From: Zanthoxylum bungeanum
Lineage: Eukaryota; Streptophyta; Magnoliopsida; Sapindales; Rutaceae
Length of the DNA stretch: 64,000 nt
Direction of reading: 5' to 3'
NCBI GenBank assembly: GCA_019454045.1
Contig: SKCR01031814.1
Coordinates: 1-64,000, forward strand
The translations under genes were made by a program, and so were the position numbers. The notes under the pieces are model-generated. The model was given only the letters and a program-made list of their open reading frames with translations. It was not told where the DNA came from and ran no database searches. Positions 25,247 through 34,240 of this stretch are shown piece after piece. Numbering within the stretch: position 1 is the first letter of the stretch; each line of letters begins with the position of its first letter.

Positions 25247-26550
25247 ATGTCATGCCATCATGTTAAAAGCGGTACTGAAATCAACAAAGATGTTGGAATC
25301 AAGGCAACAATTGAAGATATTCCAAAAGAAACAAAGCAACAGATGGAGGAAAAAGAACAGATCACTCCACCTCCACATTTTCCTCAGAGTCTTCAGAAAA
25401 ACAAAATGGAAAAACAGTTTGCTCGTTTCCTGGAGGTGTTCAAAAAGCTGCACATCAACATTCCATTTGCAGAAGCGTTGGAACAAATGCCCAGCTATGT
25501 CAAATTCATGAAAGCCATTCTTTCACGAAAATGGAGATTGGGAGACTACGAGACAGTAGCATTGACGGAAGAATGCAATGCCATCATTCAGAGGAAAATT
25601 CCCCCAAAGTTGAAAGATCCTGGCAGTTTCACCAATCCTTGCATCATAGAAGAACATAACTTTGGTAAGGCTTTATGTGATTTAGGTGCAAGTGTTAACT
25701 TGATGCCTTTTCTATTTTCAGGAAACTGTAGATTGGAGAAACAATGCCCTTCAGTCTCTCTACAACTTGCTGATAGAACGCTCGTATTTCCAAGAGGCGT
25801 AGTTGAGGATGTGCTGGTCAAGGTTGACAAATTCATTTTTCCAGCAGATTTATTGTCCTTGATATGGAGGAAGACGCATACGTGCCAATCTTCCTTGGGA
25901 GACCATTTTTGGCTACAGGTCGAACTATTATTGATATACAAAAAGGAGAATTAACCATGAGGGTACATGACCAAGAAGTAACATTCAATATTTTCAAGGC
26001 CATGAATTTCCCAGATGATGAAAAGAATGAGGAATGTTTCAGACTTGATGTGATACACAATACCATTCAGAACTCCAATGCAATGCAAAGTTCTATTGAC
26101 AAACTTAAAACATGTCAATTGCCTGTGGAGGCTGAAGATAAAGCGTCTTTTGCACTGAAAAAGCCAATTCTTGCACTACAAGCAACAGAAGAGAAAAAGT
26201 TCCACCAGCTCAACGAATTGGAGGAATTTCACAATCAGCATTTTGAGGATGCCAAATTGTACAAAGAAAATGCAAGGAAAAGACATGATGAGAAGTTAGT
26301 GCGCATACAACTGGAACCAGGGCAGAAGGTACTGTTAAACAAATCAAGGGTGAAATTATTCCCATGGAAGCCAAAATCACGGTGGTCAAGTCCATTTGTG
26401 ATCACCAAGGTTTTACCAGACAGAGCCGTTGAGATACATGATCCTGACTCCAACAAAAATTTCAAGGTTAAAAACAAGCGTGTCAAACACTACTGGGGAG
26501 AATCATCTGAGCGACAAAAAGAAAGTGTCACACTTTCAGATCCAGCCTAA
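25247..26550 (+). pseudogene. E1 truncated pol: aspartic protease joined to the C-terminal end of integrase
   Basis: The protease is clear from about 25640: FGKALCDLGASVNLMPF with catalytic Asp in DLGA, then QLADRTLVFPRGVVEDVLVK. A frameshift near 25855 moves to the next frame, which continues DMEEDAYVPIFLGRPFLATG. Around 26165-26200 the sequence passes straight to a segment matching the end of Athila integrase (LNELEEFHNQHFEDAKLYKE; then EPGQKVLLNKSRVKLFPWK and FKVKNKRVKHYWGE), ending at 26550. Reverse transcriptase, RNase H and the integrase catalytic core, normally several kb, are absent. Probably a deletion made during reverse transcription. Any transposition would need proteins supplied by another element. 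Confidence 0.85.
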
Positions 26551-26688
26551 CGTTCGAGAAGTTACGTCTAGCTTATGACGTTAAACTTAGCGCTCGCATG
26601 GAGGAAACTCATGCAATTTGTGTATATATTGTGATTTGGTGTGATTTAATTTTATGTGTTTAGTTTTTGCAGGTTAAGACATTTCAGG

Positions 26689-27108
26689 ATGGAAGAAATT
26701 CTCGAAAATCTTCACAAGGAATTTCCTTCTCTCCCTCAAAACTCTCTGATGAAAGTCTACAAAGCTCGCTTGGAACGAATGAGACTACTGATGATCCATG
26801 ATATTCCTAATGACATTTGTTGGGTAATCGAAGCACGGGTCCGATTAGCAGGTGAGTATTCTGATTCCTGTAATTCTTATTTCCCTGGATTTAGAAGAAG
26901 CACCTATGCAAAGAAACATAGAGCTAAGCAAATGGGTGTTTGTTACAAATGTGCACACTGGAATTGCAATACTCGTTGTCGTTCTTTAGGAATGGTGTCT
27001 GATAATCGCGAAGATAAAATTAAATTCATTAGGGATGGCTTGAGTAATGAGTCTGTAGATAATATATCTTCGACTCTTAGACGCATCCCATTGGATATGT
27101 TCATATAG
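26689..27108 (+). CDS. E1 Cys-rich ORF of unknown function, 139 residues
   Basis: Open ORF between the integrase remnant and the LOG gene, at the place where some Athila-group elements hold an env-like ORF. The start at 26689 follows a splice-acceptor-like TTTTTGCAGG (26664-26673), so it could be read from a spliced RNA. The product is basic, with a region CYKCAHWNCNTRC (Cys spacing 2-4-3), like a small zinc-binding motif, near residue 86-98. No membrane segment or signal peptide is visible, which argues against a typical env. A related sequence with the same trailing phrases (ATTCATTAG.GATGGCT..GTAA and AGACGCATCC) survives in E2 near 41690-41760 on the minus strand. I do not recognise the family; it may be captured host coding sequence or a lineage-specific gene. 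Confidence 0.6.
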   Translation: MEEILENLHKEFPSLPQNSLMKVYKARLERMRLLMIHDIPNDICWVIEARVRLAGEYSDSCNSYFPGFRRSTYAKKHRAKQMGVCYKCAHWNCNTRCRSLGMVSDNREDKIKFIRDGLSNESVDNISSTLRRIPLDMFI

Positions 27109-27486
27109 CCATTCGCAAATTACATACACAATTCCAAAAAGAAAGACAACAATTAAGTCTCGGGAATCTGACTCAAAAAGACCATATTTGCCAATTATAA
27201 GAAAATTGGATGGGAAGCTTGTCCCTGACGCATAGACGTCAATCAAGCCGCTAAGTTTCTTGTACATATTATATCTCTTTGTCTTTTCCTAATAATTTTA
27301 ATTTGTTTTGTTGTTTTCATTTATTTTCTCTGACATGATCCAGACCTTTTTGACTATCACGATTTATTTTACTGTTAACTAATAATTGTCATTTGGCAGG
27401 TACTAGTGCTATTATTTTACTCACCCCTTTTCAGATGTTATAAATTCAACTCATTATTGCACTTTTGAAGACATCAAGAGTAAAAC

Positions 27487-28131
27487 ACGGAAGCCAATTC
27501 AAGAAAACGAGTTGAAAACATCTGTGCGTTTTGCGGTACTAGTGTTGGTGTTAAGCCACAATACATAGAAGCAACACAGGAATTGGGTCGAGTCTTAGCT
27601 ACAAGGAATATGCACTTAGTATATGGCGGATGCAATCTTGGACTTATGGGGATCATTTCAAAGGCCGTACAGGAAGGAGGCAGTCACGTTTTGGGAATCA
27701 TCCCAAAACCATTGGCAGAGGCAAATCTTATTGCACCATCAAACAGAGAAGAATTAATCGTGCCGGGTATGTCTTAACTAATGATTAACCGTGCTAATGC
27801 TTTTATTACTTTTCCAGATGGCTTGGGTAAATTGGAGGAAATTTTTACAGTATTATCTTGGGCGAACCTGAACATACACCAGAAACCGCTGGGACTGTAC
27901 AATGTTGAAGGATTCTATGATTTTCTTTATGTGTTTCTTGATGATGCCTGAAGAAATGAGTTCGTGTCAAAACCTTTAAAAGAACTCATCTTCACTGCCA
28001 GAACTGCTCCAGATCTAATTGACCAAATCATAGCCTATGAACCACAAATTGACCATATCCTTTCAAAGATAAATTGGTCCGAGGACGATCGTGGTAAGAG
28101 GCGTCGGATTAATCTGGATCTTAACCTTTAA
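27487..28131 (+). pseudogene. LOG-like phosphoribohydrolase gene captured in E1 (broken)
   Basis: The protein aligns through its length with plant LONELY GUY proteins, which release active cytokinin bases from nucleoside 5'-monophosphates. Seen: VENICAFCGTSVG (nucleotide-binding start), ELGRVLATRNMHLVYGG, GLMGIISKAV, then DAFI-like ANAFITFPDGLGKLEE, SWANLNIHQKPLGLYN and a C-terminal tail ending RRINLDLNL. There are no introns, although plant LOG genes usually have several, so an RNA intermediate is likely. Breaks: start codon ACG where E2 has ATG (27487), a deletion with TAA at 27775-27777 that removes the segment holding the catalytic Arg region, and TGA at 27949-27951. The usual PGGxGTxxE motif reads PDGLGKLEE, so activity would be doubtful even without the breaks. 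Confidence 0.9.
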
Positions 28132-29448
28132 CTTTTCATTTAGATGTAGAATTTCAGCTAACCAGGTACGGTTTTCTAAACTCTTCTTCTACTGTTTAAG
28201 ACATTGGGGACAATGTCTCATTTAGGTTTGAGGGAGGAGAATAGTTAAATTTTATCTTATTTTTAGTCCAAAATTTTTCGAAAAATACAAAAAATTGAAA
28301 AATTTTCAAAAAAATACAAAAATATTTTGCGTTTTCGTTTTTATTTTGACTAAAAATGTGAAATTGGTAAGAGATAGCTCAGTAAGGAGTTTCCACTCCT
28401 GAGACGTATCTCAAACCTAATTCGGAACAAGTTAATTTTTGTTTATTTCCTTTTGAATTATTTAATTTGTGAATTCTCCATAAGACTGACTAAAATAGAT
28501 CTTCATATGCTCAGTTAGCAGGTATTATCAACATGCATAGTAACATACAGACATGAGCTATAATTGAAAAGTTTGTAATATTCAGTGCTTTAGTTTAATT
28601 GGAGGAAGCATCTCAAAAAGTGGAGTAAAAAAAACAAAAAAAAAACATCTGAGATCCGAGTTATTAAGTCTGTAAAGGTCTTTTAACAGCTAGTGCCCTA
28701 AAGCCAACTGGTTTGGGAGTCACTGGCCCAAAGCTCGCTACATGGATCAAGGATGTTGCAAAAATATATATATCTGAAGTCTGAGTAATTAAGTCCGTAG
28801 GGGTGTCTTAACACATGGTGCCCTAAAGCCAACTGGTCTGGGAGCCACCGACCCAACACTCGCTACATAGATGAAAGATATTGTATAAATAAATAAATAA
28901 AAATCAAAAATCAAAGAAAAAAAAATCAGAAAAATCAGAAAAATTATTCCAATGCTCCAAAAAGATGTGAATTCTGATAAAACTTTAGGACAAAAATATT
29001 ACTCTCTTATCAACTGCACTTGTGACTGTTGTGGGCAAAAATGAGTTGATTAATATTTTGTCGGCTGTGCATATGGAGAATGGTAAATATAATCGGAGAA
29101 TTTACTTATAAAGTAATTTAGAAAGAAAGAAAACAACTAGTAACTTGGAGTAGAATTTTCACCTGATTAGTCACTAACTTCTTTATTCTATTTTCTCTTG
29201 TCTTTTTGCTTTTGTGTGCATTAGTTTTATTATCTTTTTACTTTTGTAAAACGTTTGTGGGTATCGTCGATGTAAGCCCTCACGAGACTATAACTCGTTC
29301 ACTAGGGACACCTATGGGTTTAAAGGCTTGTTGCATATGCTAATGCAACCGTGATCCCTACGAAAGTGGCTTAGTTTAATTTTAATTATTTCTTGTATTT
29401 TATTTTGTTATTTTGCTCGAGAACTAGCAAAATGTTAGGTTTGGGGTG
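28132..29448 (+). other. E1 3' noncoding region with a duplicated unit of about 125 bp
   Basis: No gene is seen. Two diverged copies (about 28648-28772 and 28773-28890) share AGTGCCCTAAAGCCAACTGG-type phrases and TCGCTACAT. The same pair is present inverted in E2 (about 36930-37150). An unusual stretch (28262-28330) alternates AAAATTTTT with CGAAAAAT. A purine-rich tract and GGTTTGGGGTG lead into the 3' LTR. Confidence 0.7.
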
Positions 29449-31505
29449 TGATGAGCGGAAAATATATCAATATTTACCGCCCCTTTTACTTAATATTTTG
29501 TTTAGTTTCTCGGGTTTGATGAACGTTTTGATGTGTTTTAGTTTATTTTGCAGATAAAATAATATTGGGACACAATGAAATCATTTAGGACGAAATGTGG
29601 GTCAAATAAGGGCAAATATTAGACTTGACATATTAATTTTGGAGATTGGAAACTTGAAAGGGCGTTTTAACGAAGTGCAGTTTTGGAAATTCCAATTTTG
29701 CGCATCTGTCGTATTTTGGGCATAACGTTTTACTCCGATATTGGATTGAGCTGATTCAAGTTCCAGATTAAAGAAGACTCAAATATCTACAACTTTGAAA
29801 GACAAAATAATTTCAAATTCTGAAGATTTCATACCCGAAATTGATGAACCATCCATAAGTGTGTTGTGTGTAATTATTAAAGTCATTTTCAATCATTTTC
29901 AAAGAAAAAAAATAAATTGATAAATAAATAATAAAAATTATCAAATCACCATCAAACATGATAAACAATTAGTGGAGCAATTAATAATGGATTTGGTGGA
30001 GCAATTAGTGGAGCAATTAATAATTGATTTGGTGGATGATTTGATGGAGGCAAAATTTTGCCTATAAATACCAAGCCATTTCACTTGTAAATTCATACTT
30101 TATTCTAAGGAATTCCTTAAGAATACTAAGAAGATTGTATCTTATTTGTTTATTTACAGCTTTCAGTAATTAATTTCCGCATTCACACTTTCTTTCCTTA
30201 CTTTTCAGTTTTTACTTTCCGCAATTTACTTTTACGCACAATATTTTTCTTTCTTTAATTTTCAGTTTTTACTTTTTAGTAATGAGGAGGTAACTCCCCT
30301 TTGCTGGGGTAAAAGGTAAAACTTTTATTACTAATATTTAGATTAATCTCCCTTAATTATAATATATAAACTAGTTAAAACCTGACTTAACGAGGATACA
30401 GCCATATTGGTCGGTTGATAATTATTTAAATTGGTTTTAACCTGACTAAACTGGATACCGCCTGATTGGTCGGTTGGTAATTAATTATTAATTTGACTTA
30501 ATCTGGATACCGCCTATATGACTGGTTGGTAATTATCATGCAAAGTTAATATATTATATTAAGGGAGATATCTAAAATAGAAGTAATAAAAGTGGATCCT
30601 TTTACCTCAGCATTTTCTTTTATTGTACTTTTACTTTATTTACTTTTCAGCAATTTACTTTCAGCATTTACTTTTCAGTAATTTACTTTCACATTTACTT
30701 TTCAACATTTAATTTTCAGTATTTTACTTTATGTCTTTTATTTTATTTAAGTTTTTACTACCCGTAAATATGTGTCGTAACTAAGCTAGTTATCTGGGGT
30801 TGTGATGAAATTCAATATCACCGATTTATAAGGGGTTATTTTATAGTTTGGGTAATTTAAAGGTTTACTTATTAAGTCTTAAGCTTAATGCATCTTGCTA
30901 ATTGGCCATTAATACGATTGATCTGGTAAATCTAAAATAAACTTGACAAATGAATTTTAGGTTTAAGCCTTAGACTTAATAGCCCACGGTCTTCCTTGAT
31001 GATAGATAACCCTTTAATAGATTTTCTTACAGGATAGACATATACCTGTCAGGCGGGGGTAGCCATAATTGGAACTTAAACTTAATGAATCCATGTAATT
31101 TGATTTACATAGACATATGGTTCAATTGGGTTATACTGGGTATTTGTGTCTGACCATCGACAGAGGCTTTCGCATAATTTAGTGTTCCAGGTTAGTAAAC
31201 CGATATATTACACAAAAATGAAATAACCACTTCATCTTTAAAATGATATTGGAAGATTCGCAACCCTAGATAGTTTCCTAATATTGAATTTTCTTAAACC
31301 TACTTTCGTGCAATTTTATTTACGTGTATTTAAATTTAGAATCATCACCATTTCAAATCAATCAAACAACCTATTAGATACTAGTAATCATTTGACCTCA
31401 TAAAATTAATAGATTATGTATTAAGTTCTCGTGGGATCGATACTTTTTATACTACTTGAACGATACGTGTGCTTGCGTTATATGCGTGTGATTACGCACC
31501 GGTCA
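29449..31505 (+). repeat. E1 3' LTR
   Basis: 2,057 bp, TG...CA ends, followed by ATTTA. It carries an insertion (GTTTTAACGAAGTG region near 29665) relative to the 5' LTR, and the same TATA box at 30063-30070. Confidence 0.95.
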
Positions 31506-31722
31506 ATTTACCATTGGAGACAAAGCCATATCACTTACCATGTCATCCAAGCAATTATGTTTATTAGGTGGCATGTATACACCTAATATATTTGTCATTA
31601 GCTAATTCATTTTATGTTTTGGTATGGCCTCCACTTTTATGTGTTTACCGTTGAAAGAAAGCATTTGATGCTTAATGACAAAGTCCTTGTCTTTAACTTA
31701 TAATTTCTTATGCTTTGGTATG

Positions 31723-32275
31723 TATGGATGCTGGATTTCGTCCGAGGTCCACAATCGAGAATTTGTAGGTTGGGGCACTAGTGATCCTGCAAAACAAAGG
31801 TAGAGTGAGCGGGGAGCACTGCCCACCAGTGTGGTGGGTGCCGAAGGCACTCCGACCCTCAAGTCAGTATGAAGATGAGTTGTATATAATGGAAGAACAA
31901 GGTCGAAAGTTACCTTGACTAAGGAATAAGAAGCTAGGAGAGCTCAAGTATGAGAGCTAAGACTTGAATCCCTTTATTTTGAATTGTGTTGCTATTTTAT
32001 AGGTGAAGAAATGTGACTTCATTAGTTGCCATAAGTCCCACAACGTGCTCATGTATTTGATGAAACGTCTTAGCATGTGGAAATATACTTGGTGTTAGGA
32101 AAAAGAGGGTAGCATTTGGTATATAATAAGATAAGATTGTTTTTAAGCTATTGGTTCAATTATAGTCCAATAATACTAAATTTTTTGGGTTGGGTCTATT
32201 CTTTTGGGCCTTGCTTACTGTTGGGTTTGAGATGAAAATACGATTTTACTATTGGGTCCAAATTTGGCCCATACA
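31723..32275 (-). repeat. E4 3' LTR (553 bp)
   Basis: It matches 48305-48892 in the same orientation, including the phrases GAGGTCCACAATCGAGAATT and TTAAGCTATTGGTTCAATTA. It lacks about 35 bp present in the other copy near 48500-48535. Confidence 0.85.
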
Positions 32276-32404
32276 GTTTGTTCTCTACTCTTTAAGTCAA
32301 AGAGTCTTTGACTTGGATAGTATTTTGTCGATTGTATCGTCAGAGATTTGATACTGGTATGTAGACGTCTTTAATGTCGTCTAGAGGAGCCGATTGTTAA
32401 GACT

Positions 32405-32830
32405 TCAACTTAACTCTACAAGAAAAATGAGGAATGTTCCCAATCGACTGAACCAGTTGAAGGTCAAGTCTCAGATTGACTCTGCATGAGCCATGAGGCA
32501 TGTTCCAGTCGATTGAACCTGATGAAGGTCATGATAATCCCCATACTACGGGTCCAAAAACCAGAGGAGACTTTAATGTCGTCTGGACCATATGAAGGCC
32601 AGGTCTTCTACTTGACTCTACCTGGGTCAAATGGGAATGTTCCCAGTCGATTGAACCCGATGAAGGTCAGGATAATCCCCATACTACGGGTCAAATGACC
32701 TGGGCAATCTTCAATGTCTTCTGGACCAGATGAAGGTTAGGCCTTCAACTTGACTCTACATGAGCCATATGGAATGTTCCCAGTCGACTGAACCATATGA
32801 AGGTTAGAATACAAGCGTGTAGTGTCGATC
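32405..32830. repeat. Irregular repeats in the E4 interior (motif GAATGTTCCCAGTCGA)
   Basis: Diverged copies begin near 32432, 32497, 32635 and 32771. Each has a form of ATGTTCCCAGTCGACTGAAC followed by GATGAAGGT, and two are followed by GATAATCCCCATACTACGGG. Confidence 0.7.
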
Positions 32831-32929
32831 ATGATCATCAACAAGTCCCAAAATATAGGCGTGTAGTGTCGACTGGGATCCATGTTACGTCCCAAGCTAC
32901 ACGCTGAGATGTTAACTAGGTCATTCTTA

Positions 32930-33745
32930 ATTAGTCCCAAGTCAAAGACGCATTGTGTCGACTGGGTTTTTCTTTAAGCCCTAAGCTACATAAATGTAGA
33001 TGTCGAATGAGATGCACATCAAGCCCCAAGCCATACACGCGTATGGGATCCACAACAAGTCCCCAAGCTACACATATGTAGATGTCGAATGGGACACACA
33101 TCAAGCCCCAAGTCATACATGTGTCTATGATCCACAATAAGTCACAAGCTACACACATGTAGATTTCGAATGAGACGCACATCAAGCCCCAAGTCATACA
33201 CGTCTAGGATCCATAATATATCCCAAGCTACACACATGTAGATGTCGGATGTGATGCACATCAAGCCCCAAGCCATATACGTCTGGGATCCATAACAAGT
33301 CCCAAACTACACACATGTAGATGTCGAATGGGATGCACATCAAGCCTCAAGCCATACACGTGTCTAGGATCCATAACAAGTCCCAAACTACACACATGTA
33401 GATATTGAATGGGACGCACATCAAGCCTTAAACCATATATGTGTCTAGGATCCACAACAAGTCCCCAAGCTACACACATGTAGATGTCGAATGGGAGGCA
33501 CATCAAGCCTCAAGTCATACATGTGTCTAGGATCCATAACAAGTCCCAAACTACACACATGTAGATGTCGAATGGAACACACATCAAGCTTTAAACCATA
33601 CATGTGTCTAGGATCCACAACAAGTCCCAAACTACACACACGTAGATGTCGAATGGGACGCACATCAAGCCCTAAACCATACATGTATCGAGGATCCATA
33701 ACAAGTTCAAAGCTACACACATGTAGATGTCGACCGAGACATCCA
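32930..33745. repeat. Minisatellite: ten copies of an 81-bp unit in E4
   Basis: The phrase ATGTAGATGTCGAAT (with variants) recurs at 32994, 33076, 33157, 33236, 33315, 33396, 33478, 33559, 33640 and 33721, spaced 79-82 bp. Each unit also has GGATCCAYAACAAGTCCCAA and CACATCAAGCC. Open frames across the array (81 = 27 codons) are a by-product of the period and not evidence of a gene. Confidence 0.95.
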
Positions 33746-34023
33746 TAACAATTACCAAGCTATATATAGTAATGTCGACTGGGAAACCTATAACAAGTCC
33801 CAAAAATTGTAATGTCAACTAGGACATCTATTACAAGTCCCGAGCCACACATTGACGTTGACTAGGACATCCATAACAAGTCCCAAGCTACATATTATAA
33901 TGCCAACTGGGACATTCTTAACTAGTGCCAAACAACACACCAATGTCGAGTGAAACATCCCTAACAAGTCTCATGCCTTACTAATATCGAATGGGACATT
34001 CTTAAAAAGTGCAAGCCATACAT

Positions 34024-34240
34024 GGTAATGTCGACTGGGATGTCCACGCCAAGTCTTCATAAGAGTATAGTCCATCGGGACATCCTCCTCATGCCAAGTC
34101 TCCAAACATATATTGTCGACTGGGATGTCCACGCAAAGTATTCATAAGAGTATAGTCCATTGGGACATCCTCCTCATGCCAAGTCTTCAAACATGTATTG
34201 TCGACTGAGATGTTCATGCAAAGTCTTCATAAGAGTATAG
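34024..34240. repeat. E4 array of 85-bp units, left part (cut by E2)
   Basis: TCGACTGGGATGTCCACGC recurs at 34031, 34116 and 34201 (85-bp spacing). E2 is inserted within the fourth phrase, after TATAG. The array resumes at 45639. Confidence 0.85.

Larger units (their letters stand above)
21696..31505 (+). mobile_element. E1: Athila-like Ty3/gypsy retrotransposon carrying a LOG-like gene, TSD ATTTA
   Basis: Complete insertion of 9,810 bp with perfect 5-bp target duplications ATTTA (21691-21695, 31506-31510). The LTRs are 21696-23730 and 29449-31505, both TGATGAGCGG...CACCGGTCA and only slightly diverged, with an 18-bp-scale indel near the start. The primer site is of tRNA-Asp type and a purine-rich TTTGGGGTG precedes the 3' LTR. 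Order: gag, protease, a direct jump to the end of integrase, a Cys-rich ORF, LOG, then long 3' noncoding DNA. Reverse transcriptase, RNase H and most of integrase are missing, so it is non-autonomous. Confidence 0.95.

Noticed and set aside
31506..31722. Segment between E1 and E4 first taken for a separate gene fragment
   Set aside because: It joins cleanly to 20958-21695 on the left and 48898-49371 on the right after removing E1 and E4, so it is part of the E5 LTR.
33261..33748. Overlapping long ORFs on both strands with repeating peptides (HVCSLGLVMDPRH type)
   Set aside because: They are produced by the 81-bp tandem array (27 codons per unit); no start context or protein family supports them.
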